Shown here piece by piece: positions 8,959 to 18,014 of a stretch of DNA of 64,000 nucleotides; position 1 is the first letter of the stretch; each line of letters starts with the position of its first letter. A program made the translations under genes and the position numbers. This DNA comes from Ignavibacteria bacterium (lineage in GTDB: Bacteria; Bacteroidota; Ignavibacteria; Ignavibacteriales; SURF-24). The stretch is from positions 124,001 through 188,000 of the forward strand of contig JAAXKN010000006.1 of NCBI GenBank assembly GCA_025612375.1, read 5' to 3'. The notes below the pieces were generated by a model. That model had not been told where the DNA came from. It did no database searches and was given only the letters and a program-made list of their open reading frames with translations.

Positions 8959-9387
8959 TTACCTCTTTTCCCCCATAATTGTTGCAACAAGATGCCTTCT
9001 GCCTCCATGGTTACGGTGCTCACAAAGGTAAATGCCCTGCCACGTCCCCAGGTTAAGCCTCCCCTGCGTTACAGGTAAAGTGATGCTGCTTCCAAGAATG
9101 GAGCTTTTTATGTGTGCCGGCATGTCATCGCTCCCTTCAGTCGTATGCTCAAAATAGGGGGCGTTCTCCGGCACTACCCGGTTAAAATACTCTTCCATAT
9201 CACGCCTTACGTCGGGATCCGCATTTTCATTTACAGAAAGGGAAGCCGAAGTATGCTGAATAAAAAGGTGGAAAATGCCCGCTGAAAAATTCCTTAGTTC
9301 CGGGATCTGGCTTAAGACCTCATCAGTTATAAGACTGAAGCCCCGGGCCTTTGCAGAAAGAACAATTTCCTTTTGAAAACAATTCAT
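8959..9387 (-). CDS. YjbQ/UPF0047 family protein
   Basis: Small soluble protein of 142 residues in the YjbQ (UPF0047) family, often annotated as a secondary thiamine-phosphate synthase. Family landmarks are LFIQHTSASLSVNENADPDV, the segment HTTEGSDDMPAHIKSSILG and the C-terminal GTWQGIYLCEHRNHG. The gene begins 16 bases after the thiamine-binding family gene at 9404-9712 and is probably co-transcribed with it; both families have reported links to thiamine, though the biological role of YjbQ is weakly established. Confidence 0.88.
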   Translation of the reverse strand: MNCFQKEIVLSAKARGFSLITDEVLSQIPELRNFSAGIFHLFIQHTSASLSVNENADPDVRRDMEEYFNRVVPENAPYFEHTTEGSDDMPAHIKSSILGSSITLPVTQGRLNLGTWQGIYLCEHRNHGGRRHLVATIMGEKR

Positions 9388-9403
9388 TTTAAGCCTTTTT
9401 AGT

Positions 9404-9712
9404 TTAAGTTGAAAGTTTCTTATTCAGTATTTTTTCAACTTTCTGAATCTTGCTCTCAAGGCGGCTTTCTTCCCCTGCACGGTAATCCACCTTCAGGTTT
9501 ACGCTTATTCTCCTTGAATCCTGCTGCATCAGCTTAAAGCAGCCCGTTACAACCGATATTACATCGTCCCACTCCCCTTCTAGTATTGTGCCCATAGGTG
9601 TAAGCTTATACTTTACGCCGCTTTCATCTATATAGTTCAGTATTTTGGCCACATAGCTGCTCAGGCTTTCACCCTTGTCCGTCGGACTCATGCTGAATTC
9701 CAGTAAAACCAT
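9404..9712 (-). CDS. MTH1187 family thiamine-binding protein
   Basis: Protein of 102 residues in the MTH1187/YkoF-like family (DUF77), small alpha-beta proteins that form oligomers and bind thiamine. Visible features are the opening VLLEFSMSPTDKGESLSSYV and YKLTPMGTILEGEWDDVISV. A GGGAG site precedes the ATG by seven bases. It is the first gene of a two-gene unit with yjbQ. No TPP riboswitch was recognised upstream. Confidence 0.85.
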   Translation of the reverse strand: MVLLEFSMSPTDKGESLSSYVAKILNYIDESGVKYKLTPMGTILEGEWDDVISVVTGCFKLMQQDSRRISVNLKVDYRAGEESRLESKIQKVEKILNKKLST

Positions 9713-9919
9713 CTTAGCTCCCTTAAAAAAATTTCACAAACAATAAAAAATAAAATATTACGGGTAATTTTCCGAAAAAAATATTATCTATTATATAATA
9801 AGCCTTGGAAAGCCGGGAATGGGGGGACAAAAAACAATATGGCAAAAGTGAAAATTTCCTGAATCCGTTTATAATTTGCTGCATCTAACTGATATAAAAA
9901 ATAAGGAAGAAGGGAAACT

Positions 9920-10288
9920 ATGTTAGAACATTTAACCAAAGAAACTTTTCTCAATAAAGTTTTTGATTACGAAAAAAGCAGGGAATGGACGTATGCCGGT
10001 GAACTCCCCTGTCTGATCGATTTTTATGCCGACTGGTGCGGGCCGTGCAAGATGGTCGCCCCTATACTCGAGGAGCTTGCAAAGGAGTATGAAGGGAAAA
10101 TTAACATCTACAAGATAGACACTGAAGCCGAGCAGGAGCTTTCAGCAGTCTTTGGAATAAGAAGCATTCCTTCGCTGCTTTTCTGCCCCAAAGGCGACAA
10201 GCCTCAGATGGCGCAGGGTGCGCTTCCAAAAGACGTCTTAAAAGACGCCATTGAGAAGGTTCTCCTCACCTCAACAGTTGAAAAGTAA
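9920..10288 (+). CDS. Thioredoxin-fold protein
   Basis: Cytoplasmic thioredoxin of 122 residues, slightly longer than classic TrxA because of an N-terminal stretch of about 20 residues. The active site is WCGPCK (DFYADWCGPCKMVAPILEEL), and the cis-Pro loop is RSIPSLL. It has no signal peptide. It is a single-gene unit closed by a strong hairpin at 10306-10360. Confidence 0.92.
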   Translation: MLEHLTKETFLNKVFDYEKSREWTYAGELPCLIDFYADWCGPCKMVAPILEELAKEYEGKINIYKIDTEAEQELSAVFGIRSIPSLLFCPKGDKPQMAQGALPKDVLKDAIEKVLLTSTVEK

Positions 10289-10305
10289 TAAAGTCAATCT
10301 TTGAC

Positions 10306-10361
10306 AAAGCAGGCGGTATATCATTCCGGACCTTCCGGAACCTTATACCCCCTGCTTTTTT
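10306..10361 (+). terminator. Terminator after thioredoxin gene
   Basis: A 15-base arm (10306-10320) pairs with 10344-10358 with a single mismatch, enclosing a second hairpin built on TTCCGG/CCGGAA. A T-tract follows. Confidence 0.85.
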
Positions 10362-10396
10362 ATTATACTCAGTATCTTTTTCCGAATCTGGCTTTC

Positions 10397-10428
10397 CGTT
10401 GAACGTTGAACGTCGCACGTCGAACGTT
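10397..10428. repeat. Heptanucleotide tandem repeat, CGTnGnA type
   Basis: Four 7-base units (CGTTGAA twice, CGTCGCA, CGTCGAA) and a partial CGTT. The array is also an imperfect palindrome around AACGTT ends, so an operator for the kinase gene downstream is an alternative reading. Confidence 0.7.
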
Positions 10429-10539
10429 ATTTATTTCAATTACTTACCATTATTTACTTTTATTCTGTCCCCTTTTTTTTATATTTTAGCATACTTTTAT
10501 CCAATTAACATTTTTAGCTGTATTTATCCAGGATTATAA

Positions 10540-11463
10540 ATGAAATATTTAGTCGGAATGGATGGCGGTGGCACAAAAACCGCCTGTGTTGTTACAGATT
10601 TAGAAGGCAACAAACTTTATGAATGCACCGGCGGCCCGTCGAACTTTCTTATTATTGGTGCCGATACGGTTGCTCAGACACTTTTTAATCTCATTTCAGA
10701 GAGTAAAGAAAAATTAAAGGCCGAATATTCGGATTTTATATCCATTGTACTCGGCACAACAGGCGCCGGAAGACGCCCTGACGCCGAAAAAATGGAACAG
10801 GCTTTCTGCCAGTACGCTAAGGAAAAAGGGGTCACATTTAACTCATTTTATGTTGACAGCGATGCCCGCATAGCTCTTGAAGGCGCTTTTTCAGGTAAAC
10901 CGGGAAGCATTCTTATTGCCGGAACAGGATCAATCATGTTTGGTAAGGATGCAAAAGGAACGATCCACCGTGTCGGAGGATTCGGCAGGTTTATCGGCGA
11001 CCAGGGAAGCGGATACGTCATTGGCCGCCGCGGCCTTACTCTGGTGGGAAAGGATTTTGACGGACGGGGCGAAAAAACACTCCTTACCTCCTTAATTGCT
11101 GAAAATTTCGGCATATCAACCCCCGAAATCCTTATCAGCGAAGTTTATAAGAATAACTTTGACATCGCCAGGGTGGCTCCCTTTGTAATTAAGGCTGCTG
11201 AAATGGGTGACGAGGCCTGCCAGAACATTGTTGAAGAGGAAAGCTACGAACTCGTGCTCCATATCCACGCAATGCTGAAGAAAATGCAGCAGGAAGAGCT
11301 CGATCTGAGCCTTATCGGCGGAATTGCAAGCTCGGATAACTTCCTCTCAAAACGCTTCCGCAGCCAGGTTGAAAAGAAATTCCCAAAGGTGAATATAAAA
11401 AATCCCGACTTCCCCCCTGCAATGGGTGCGGTAATTATGGCAAAAGAAAAGGCCGGAATTTAA
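10540..11463 (+). CDS. BadF/BadG-type N-acetylglucosamine (or MurNAc) kinase
   Basis: Cytoplasmic sugar kinase of the BadF/BadG/BcrA ATPase family, 307 residues, related to eukaryotic NAGK and bacterial MurK-type kinases. The actin-fold phosphate loop opens the protein (GMDGGGTKTACVVTDLEG); SILIAGTGSIMFG and GGFGRFIGDQGSGYVIGRRG are further family motifs. Next come an AmpG-like permease and a NagZ-type glycosidase, so it probably phosphorylates amino sugars released from recycled peptidoglycan. Whether GlcNAc or MurNAc is preferred cannot be read here. AGGA precedes the ATG. Confidence 0.85.
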   Translation: MKYLVGMDGGGTKTACVVTDLEGNKLYECTGGPSNFLIIGADTVAQTLFNLISESKEKLKAEYSDFISIVLGTTGAGRRPDAEKMEQAFCQYAKEKGVTFNSFYVDSDARIALEGAFSGKPGSILIAGTGSIMFGKDAKGTIHRVGGFGRFIGDQGSGYVIGRRGLTLVGKDFDGRGEKTLLTSLIAENFGISTPEILISEVYKNNFDIARVAPFVIKAAEMGDEACQNIVEEESYELVLHIHAMLKKMQQEELDLSLIGGIASSDNFLSKRFRSQVEKKFPKVNIKNPDFPPAMGAVIMAKEKAGI

Positions 11464-11545
11464 GGCTTAAAAACAAGGCTAAAAGCACACGGGATTTAAG
11501 AGGAATTTTTTGTTCCGATTGAAAATTTTAACACAGGAGATTTTA

Positions 11546-12898
11546 ATGTCAAAAGAAAAAACAGATTTAGCAGTTGAAAATGAGGCCCCTGCGGCTTCAT
11601 CTTCTGCCAAAAATGGAAAGTCCGGGTTCAGAAACCCATGGGCATGGGTCCCATCCCTCTATTATGCCGAGGGTATTCCTTATGCAATAGTTATGCTGGT
11701 TTCAGTAATTATGTATAAGGATATGGGCATTTCCAATACAGATATAACATTCTATACAGCCTGGCTGAACCTGCCATGGGTAATTAAGCCGCTTTGGAGC
11801 CCGTTCCTTGATATGTTCAGGAAAAAACGCTCCTGGATTATTTCCATGCAGTTCTTAATAGGAGTCGGCCTTGCGGGTGTTGCACTTACAATACCCGCCT
11901 CTGCATTCTTCCAGTATACAATAATGTTCTTCTTCCTCCTTGCATTCAGCTCTGCTACGCATGACATTGCAGCCGATGGATTCTATATGCTGGGACTCGA
12001 TAAACATAACCAGGCTCTTTATGCAGGAATAAGAAGCACATTCTACAGAATAGCAATGATTACTGCCCAGGGCATACTGGTTGTTATTGCCGGCACACTG
12101 TCCAAAACAATGGGAGTTGCAGGCGCCTGGACAATAGTATTTTACATTGTTACGGCTCTTTTCGGCCTTTTTGCTGTTTATCATTTCTTCATGCTCCCGC
12201 GCCCTGCAAGCGACAAGCCTGCCGTAGTTGACGGTTCAGGAAGCGTAATGAAGAACTTCGTTAAGACATTTGCACTTTTCTTCCAGAAAAATAAAATTGT
12301 ACTTATTCTTGCTTTCCTTCTTACATACAGACTGGGAGAAGCCTTGCTTTTAAGCCTTGTTGCTCCATTCTTAAAAGACCCCCGCGCTTTGGGCGGACTT
12401 GGCCTTACAACAGAACAGATCGGTATTGTCTCGGGTACGGTAGGCGTTGCCGGACTTCTTTGCGGAGGGATTATTGGCGGCATCTTTTCAGCACGCGTGG
12501 GACTTGGCAAAGCGCTCTGGTGGATGTTTGCCGCAATAAACCTTCCTGCCTGGGTGTATGTTATGCTTTCGTTTACACAGCCTGAAAGTATTTATGCAAT
12601 ATGCGTGGCTGTCGGTTTTGAACAGTTCTGCTACGGCTTCGGTTTTACAGCCTACATGCTTTTCATGATGTATGTTTGCCAGGGCGAGCTTAAAACGTCG
12701 CATTACTCCATTGCAACCGGCTTTATGGCACTTAGCATGATGATACCAAGAATGTTTGCAGGCAAGATAGAAGATATGTTGGGTTACCAGACATTCTTTA
12801 TCATTGCAGCTCTGGCTGTTGTTCCGGCATTCTTAATTACCAGGATGCTCCCTTATGATCCGGATTTCGGAAAGAAAACAGCTGAGGATGCTAAATAA
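11546..12898 (+). CDS. AmpG-like MFS permease (muropeptide uptake)
   Basis: Inner-membrane transporter with about 12 helices, 450 residues. The N-terminal motif FRNPWAWVPSLYYAEGIPYA and HDIAADGFYMLGLD match the PAT/AmpG branch of the MFS, which imports anhydromuropeptides. The ATG at 11546 has a good site, AGGAGA at 11535-11540; an in-frame TTG at 11510 has none. It is 82 bases after the sugar kinase. The role in peptidoglycan recycling is inferred from family and neighbours. Confidence 0.85.
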   Translation: MSKEKTDLAVENEAPAASSSAKNGKSGFRNPWAWVPSLYYAEGIPYAIVMLVSVIMYKDMGISNTDITFYTAWLNLPWVIKPLWSPFLDMFRKKRSWIISMQFLIGVGLAGVALTIPASAFFQYTIMFFFLLAFSSATHDIAADGFYMLGLDKHNQALYAGIRSTFYRIAMITAQGILVVIAGTLSKTMGVAGAWTIVFYIVTALFGLFAVYHFFMLPRPASDKPAVVDGSGSVMKNFVKTFALFFQKNKIVLILAFLLTYRLGEALLLSLVAPFLKDPRALGGLGLTTEQIGIVSGTVGVAGLLCGGIIGGIFSARVGLGKALWWMFAAINLPAWVYVMLSFTQPESIYAICVAVGFEQFCYGFGFTAYMLFMMYVCQGELKTSHYSIATGFMALSMMIPRMFAGKIEDMLGYQTFFIIAALAVVPAFLITRMLPYDPDFGKKTAEDAK

Positions 12899-13000
12899 TG
12901 GATTTCTAAACAGACAGAATTAAAGCAGTCAGACACGCCTTCAAGGGGAATACTCAGTTCTGATTTAATTTTTTTCTTCTTACTGATACGATTTTTTGGG

Positions 13001-13049
13001 GACCTCTTATGTTTCTCATCCAAAGTGGGAACATAAGAGGCTTTTTTTT
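13001..13049 (+). terminator. Terminator after AmpG-like gene
   Basis: CCTCTTATGTT at 13003-13013 pairs with 13030-13040, the inner bases extend the stem, and eight T follow. It separates the kinase-permease unit from the NagZ-fusion gene. Confidence 0.88.
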
Positions 13050-13116
13050 AGTTGTTAATGTAAATAGCTTATTTTATTGTGAGTACGTTCGATAATGTGC
13101 CTAAGGAGAGTATAAA

Positions 13117-16029
13117 TTGAAGAAAATAACTTTACTTTTGCTGATTTCAGGCCTGACTTTTTCTTTTTCCGTTAAAACAACTTCTTCTGAAAAATCCGCT
13201 AAACATATTGCACATAAAACCGAACCTGAAATGTTAAAAAAAACTCCGGAAGCCCTGAGCCCCTATTCCGCATTCGACCTTAAGAGCGCCGATGTCCGCT
13301 GGGTTGAAAATAATCTGAACCATATGACGCTTTATGAAAAATGCGCACAGATGGTTATGCCCTGGGTTGAAGCTGAGTTTATGAACGAGGATGACCCGAA
13401 ATATAAAAGACTAGTCCACCTGGTGCGCGACCTTAAAGTAGGAGGCATCATTTTCTTCGAGGGAGACATAATTAACCAGGTTCTCCTTACAAATAAGCTT
13501 CAGAAGCTCTCTGAGGTGCCTCTGCTGGTTTCAGCCGACTATGAAAGAGGCGTCGGCATGAGGCTTAAAGACGCAGTTGAATTCCCTTACAATATGGCTA
13601 TTGGCGCTGCCGACGATACCACGCTTACTTATATGATGGGTAAGATCGTTGGGCAGGAAACCCGCTCAATAGGCGTTCAGCAGAACTACGCTCCTATGGT
13701 TGACATAAATAACCACGCAAAAAATCCCATCATTAACATCAGATCTTATTCAGAGGATAAGGATATAATTGACCGCCATATGCTGGCTTTTATGAGGGGA
13801 ATGGATGAGGAAAACGTACTTACAACAGCCAAGCATTTCCCGGGACATGGAGCAACAGACCTGGACTCACATAAGGACCTTCCACTTCTTAGCCAGAGCA
13901 AAAGCTCATTTGAAAAAAATGACCTCGTGCCTTTTGAAAAGGCAATTACAGCAGGCGTCAAATCCGTTATGGTAGGCCACCTTGAGGTTCCGGCATATGA
14001 ACCCAAACGGGGGCTTCCGGCAACGCTTTCAAAAAATATTATTACCAATCTCCTTAAAAACCAGCTCGGCTTTCAGGGGCTGGTTATAACAGATGCCATG
14101 AATATGCACGGCGTTACAAAGCATTTTAAGACCGGCCCGGCAACTTTGAAGGCTGTCCAGGCAGGAAACGACATCATACTCTTTCCCCCCGACGAGGCAG
14201 CCGCAATTTCAGCTATTTATAACGCCGTTGAAACAGGAAAGATTTCAGAAAGCCGTATTGACTACAGCGTGCGTAAAATCCTGGCGGCAAAAAAATGGCT
14301 GCACCTGGATAATAACAGGTTTGTTAACATCGATAGCGTCACAAACTTACTGAATAAAAGGTCACACATACGCCTTGCGCAGGACATTGCCGATAAATCC
14401 ATAACAATGGTTAAAAATGAGGGGAACCTGATTCCCGTGGATCCCTCAAAATACTCCAGCGTGGCATGCATTACGCTAAGCGACGTAAGCGCCCCGGCCC
14501 CGTACTATTTTGAGAACCTCGTAAAAGAAAAGTTTAATAACGTTAAACGGGTTTCACTCGGAAAGAAAAGTACCGGACGCGAATTTAACGAAGCCATGGA
14601 AGCCGTCAGGACTTCAGACCTGGTGCTGGTGCCGATATTTGTCAAGGTAAGGGCATTTACCGGTTCCGTCGATATGCCCGAAGAAGAAGTTAAACTTGTA
14701 AAGGCCCTGTCAGAGATAAATAAACCCGTCATTTTCATGAGCATGGGGAACCCCTACATTCTTTCAAACTTCCCCCAGGCCCCAAATTATCTCTGCAGCT
14801 ATGGCGAGCCTAAGGTCTCTCAGCTTGCAATGCTGAAGGCTCTGACGGGTGATATAGATATTACGGGAAGACTGCCGATTTCAATTCCTAATACACCATA
14901 CAAGGTGGGTGACGGCCTCAGCTATGAAAGGCCCCTGCTTAAAGACATTTCCGCTGAGGCCGATACGGCATTTGACTTTTCAGGCGTTGATTCTGTAGTG
15001 AAGGAAGGGCTTGCTGACAGTGTATTCCCGGGCGCCGTAGTCTATGTCGGCTACAAAGGAAAAGTAATCTATAAAAAACCTTTCGGGAATTATACCTATG
15101 GCCCCGGTGCGCAGCCGATGACAACCAGTGCCATGTTCGACCTGGCTTCGGTCTCTAAGGTTATTGGCACCACAACAGCAGCCATGATTTTGTATGACGA
15201 GGGCAGGCTTTCTCTGGATAAAAAAGTAGCCGACTACCTCCCTGAGTTCGCAAACCACGGCAAGGAGGATATTACCGTCAGAAATCTCCTGCTTCATAAC
15301 GCAGGTTTTCCGGCAGACAAGCCTTTTTATAAAATGTATAAAACCCACGACGAGGTTGCCCGTGACATTATGAATACCGCCCTGGAATACCCCACAGGCA
15401 CAAAATTCCTCTACAGCGACCTCAGCATGATCACGCTTCAGCTGGTTATTGAGAAAATCTCAGGCATGCCTTTAGACCAGTTCCTGAAGAAAAGAGTCTT
15501 TGAGCCTTTGGGTATGACACACACTATGTATAACCCTCCCAAGAACCTCAGGAGCCTGTGCGTACCTACTGAGGTGGATAATTACTGGAGGATGGATACG
15601 GTAAGAGGAACCGTGCACGATGAAAATGCGGCCGCTATGGGCGGCGTTGCAGGCCACGCAGGGCTCTTTTCAACTGCAGGCGACATTTCCATATTCCTGC
15701 AGATGATGCTTAACCAGGGACGCTACGACCACAAGCAGCTAATAAAGCCTTCCACGGTGGAACTCTTTACTTCAAAAATTTCTGGCCAGAGCTCACGCGG
15801 GCTCGGCTGGGATACAAAAGCTCCCACGGGTTCTTCAGCCGGAAGCCTCCTGAGCCCCGAGTCTTTCGGACACACAGGTTTTACAGGCACATCCGTCTGG
15901 GCCGACAAGAAAAGAGACCTTTTTGTTGTGCTTCTTACAAACAGGGTTTTCCCTACAAGAAAAAACAACAAGATCATTAAATTCCGCCCCAAACTTCACG
16001 ATGCCGTAGTAAAAGCAATTTCCTATTAA
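13117..16029 (+). CDS. NagZ-type GH3 hexosaminidase fused to a beta-lactamase-fold domain
   Basis: A two-enzyme envelope protein of 970 residues. After a signal peptide, the GH3 domain carries the NagZ signature KHFPGHGATDLDSHKDLP near residue 240, which holds the His/Asp acid-base pair, and VITDAMNM near 323 with the nucleophile Asp; it should remove GlcNAc from muropeptides. After a GH3 C-terminal domain, a serine beta-lactamase/DD-peptidase domain begins near 630 with SVSK (about 677), YSD (about 765) and HTG (about 918). The TTG start is supported by AAGGAGAG at 13103-13110. Confidence 0.93.
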   Translation: MKKITLLLLISGLTFSFSVKTTSSEKSAKHIAHKTEPEMLKKTPEALSPYSAFDLKSADVRWVENNLNHMTLYEKCAQMVMPWVEAEFMNEDDPKYKRLVHLVRDLKVGGIIFFEGDIINQVLLTNKLQKLSEVPLLVSADYERGVGMRLKDAVEFPYNMAIGAADDTTLTYMMGKIVGQETRSIGVQQNYAPMVDINNHAKNPIINIRSYSEDKDIIDRHMLAFMRGMDEENVLTTAKHFPGHGATDLDSHKDLPLLSQSKSSFEKNDLVPFEKAITAGVKSVMVGHLEVPAYEPKRGLPATLSKNIITNLLKNQLGFQGLVITDAMNMHGVTKHFKTGPATLKAVQAGNDIILFPPDEAAAISAIYNAVETGKISESRIDYSVRKILAAKKWLHLDNNRFVNIDSVTNLLNKRSHIRLAQDIADKSITMVKNEGNLIPVDPSKYSSVACITLSDVSAPAPYYFENLVKEKFNNVKRVSLGKKSTGREFNEAMEAVRTSDLVLVPIFVKVRAFTGSVDMPEEEVKLVKALSEINKPVIFMSMGNPYILSNFPQAPNYLCSYGEPKVSQLAMLKALTGDIDITGRLPISIPNTPYKVGDGLSYERPLLKDISAEADTAFDFSGVDSVVKEGLADSVFPGAVVYVGYKGKVIYKKPFGNYTYGPGAQPMTTSAMFDLASVSKVIGTTTAAMILYDEGRLSLDKKVADYLPEFANHGKEDITVRNLLLHNAGFPADKPFYKMYKTHDEVARDIMNTALEYPTGTKFLYSDLSMITLQLVIEKISGMPLDQFLKKRVFEPLGMTHTMYNPPKNLRSLCVPTEVDNYWRMDTVRGTVHDENAAAMGGVAGHAGLFSTAGDISIFLQMMLNQGRYDHKQLIKPSTVELFTSKISGQSSRGLGWDTKAPTGSSAGSLLSPESFGHTGFTGTSVWADKKRDLFVVLLTNRVFPTRKNNKIIKFRPKLHDAVVKAISY

Positions 16030-16050
16030 TAATTCCCCATTATTAAATGT

Positions 16051-16088
16051 GGCGGCTATGGAGACAAAATCCATAGCCGCCTTTTTTT
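16051..16088 (+). terminator. Terminator after NagZ-fusion gene
   Basis: GGCGGCTATGGA at 16051-16062 pairs perfectly with 16070-16081 and is followed by seven T. Confidence 0.92.
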
Positions 16089-16248
16089 ATGTCCATTACT
16101 GCGGGCTGGCTTAAAAATCGAACTTTCCCCCTTCCAGGAGAGTCTAAACATGTAAATGGCGGTTTAATTTCCTCTATGGTTCAATTAAACCAAAAAATTA
16201 TTAACTTGGTCTTTATTTTATATTTGTTTCAACAACGTGGAGTCTTGC

Positions 16249-17169
16249 TTGAATTCTGAACAGGTTATTGAAGTAAAAGGACTTACAAAACAGTTCAGGG
16301 AAGTGCGCGCCGTTAATAATCTCGACCTGAATGTGTATAAAGGCGACGTCTTCGGCTTCCTGGGCCCAAACGGAGCAGGCAAAAGCACTACAATCCGAAT
16401 GCTCATGTCGCTAATAAAACCCACTTCCGGGTCAATTAAAATTTTCGGATTGCCCCTTGAACATCACCGCAGGGAAATCCTAAGGAAAGTTGGCGCAATT
16501 GTAGAGAAACCCGACTTTTACCTATATCTTACGGCATACAAAAATCTTGAGCTCCTGGGCAGGATCTCCGGGACCGATACATCTAAAAAAAGAATTATGG
16601 AAATGCTGGAACTAGTGGGCCTTGAGAAAAGATTTAACAGCCGCGTTAAAACATTTTCTCATGGAATGAAGCAGCGCCTGGGGCTTGCGCAGGCACTTTT
16701 GCACGACCCGGATCTTATCGTTCTGGATGAGCCGACTACAGGACTGGACCCTCAGGGCATGAAGGAAATACGCGACCTTATACTTTACCTCAGCCGTGAA
16801 AAAGGGAAAACTGTGTTTCTTTCATCACATATCCTCTCAGAAGTAGAAATCATCGCAACAAGAATGATCATTATAAATAAGGGAACGGCAAAGGTTGAAG
16901 GAACGGTTGATGAGCTCCTTAATTCGGGCGTGCTGAAGGTTACTGTTCAGGTTAATGAACCGGCAGGCGCCTTAAGCCTCCTTCAGAGCTCGCGCTGGGC
17001 CGGGTACCTTGAAAGCCACGCAAACAGCGATCTCTTCTTTAACCTGCGCAAGGAGGAAATCCCAGAGCTGAATAAATTCCTTGTTGAAGGCAATGTGGCC
17101 GTAAACGCTTTAATTCCGATGAGGTCTCTTGAAGACTATTTCCTGGCAATAACGGAGGGGAAAGAATAA
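16249..17169 (+). CDS. ABC transporter ATP-binding protein
   Basis: Cytoplasmic ATPase of an ABC-2-type exporter, 306 residues from the start used here. It has Walker A GPNGAGKST, signature FSHGMKQRLGLAQALLHDPD, Walker B LIVLDEPTTGLDP and the switch region FLSSHILSEVE, then a C-terminal extension of about 90 residues as in NatA/BcrA-type subunits. I prefer TTG at 16249, preceded by GGAG at 16239-16242; a GTG at 16237 would add four residues but has no ribosome site. The permease overlaps its stop by one base. Confidence 0.9.
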   Translation: MNSEQVIEVKGLTKQFREVRAVNNLDLNVYKGDVFGFLGPNGAGKSTTIRMLMSLIKPTSGSIKIFGLPLEHHRREILRKVGAIVEKPDFYLYLTAYKNLELLGRISGTDTSKKRIMEMLELVGLEKRFNSRVKTFSHGMKQRLGLAQALLHDPDLIVLDEPTTGLDPQGMKEIRDLILYLSREKGKTVFLSSHILSEVEIIATRMIIINKGTAKVEGTVDELLNSGVLKVTVQVNEPAGALSLLQSSRWAGYLESHANSDLFFNLRKEEIPELNKFLVEGNVAVNALIPMRSLEDYFLAITEGKE

Positions 17170-18005
17170 TGCTTACACTTATCTCGATAGAATTATATAA
17201 GATTTTTAAGAAGTGGAGAGCCTATATCGGTTTTATTGCCATTACACTCCTGGCTTCTTTAATTAACGTTGCAATTTATTTAACCGCCGATAACAACCCC
17301 AGCTTTGCTCTTAGAAGCCTGGGCGACCAGTTCGTATTTGCCGGCAACCTGTTAAACGGATACGCCATTGCAAACCTCACGCTTCAGGCGCTCTACATAC
17401 ATATCCCCTTCCTCATTGTTCTTGTGGGGGGAGATCTGCTGGCCGGAGAGGCAACAGGCGGAACATACCGAATGCTTGTAACAAGGCCTGTCTCGCGCTT
17501 TGAGATCGTTACCTCAAAATTTATTGCGGCTGTTATCTATACCGGACTCCTAATTGTATGGCTGGCGGTAATGACACTTGGACTTGGACTGCTTATTTTC
17601 GGCACCGGGCCTCTTGTTGCATTTAAGACAAAAGTGGTAATCTTTGCTGCAAACGACGTCCTCTGGCGTTTTATGGCAGCTTACGCCTTTGCGACTCTGA
17701 GCATGACAGTTGTTATTACACTGGCGTTCCTTTTTTCTTCACTCGTTGAAAATGCCATCGGTCCTATTGTTACAACCATGGCCGTTATAATCATTTTCCT
17801 GATTATTTCCGTAATCGACATTGATTTATTTGATGCCGTAAAGCCTTATCTCTTTACGAATTATCTTACAGGATGGTCTTACTTTTTTGACGACCCTGTA
17901 GACTATCACGCCTTAATGAAAGATGCTGGCGTACTGGCATTACATATAGCCCTGTTCTACGGCGCGGCATTATACATTTTTTCAAAGAAAGACATTTTAA
18001 GCTAG
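17169..18005 (+). CDS. ABC-2-type transporter permease
   Basis: Inner-membrane subunit of 278 residues with six hydrophobic stretches, a long extracytoplasmic loop after the first helix, and GGDLLAGEATGGTYRMLVTRPVSR, the coupling-helix region typical of ABC-2 permeases of the NatB/GldF kind. It overlaps the ATPase stop and precedes the LolA-like gene by 9 bases, so the three genes form one operon. The exported substrate is unknown. Confidence 0.87.
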   Translation: MLTLISIELYKIFKKWRAYIGFIAITLLASLINVAIYLTADNNPSFALRSLGDQFVFAGNLLNGYAIANLTLQALYIHIPFLIVLVGGDLLAGEATGGTYRMLVTRPVSRFEIVTSKFIAAVIYTGLLIVWLAVMTLGLGLLIFGTGPLVAFKTKVVIFAANDVLWRFMAAYAFATLSMTVVITLAFLFSSLVENAIGPIVTTMAVIIIFLIISVIDIDLFDAVKPYLFTNYLTGWSYFFDDPVDYHALMKDAGVLALHIALFYGAALYIFSKKDILS

Positions 18006-18014
18006 GGACAATAC

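Noticed and set aside
8881-9920. TPP riboswitch near the thiamine-binding gene
   Set aside because: Only about 200 bases separate the divergent starts, and no THI-box-like elements were recognised.
10397-10428. Operator palindrome for the sugar kinase gene
   Set aside because: The palindrome is imperfect and is fully explained by the 7-base tandem repeat; kept as a repeat only.
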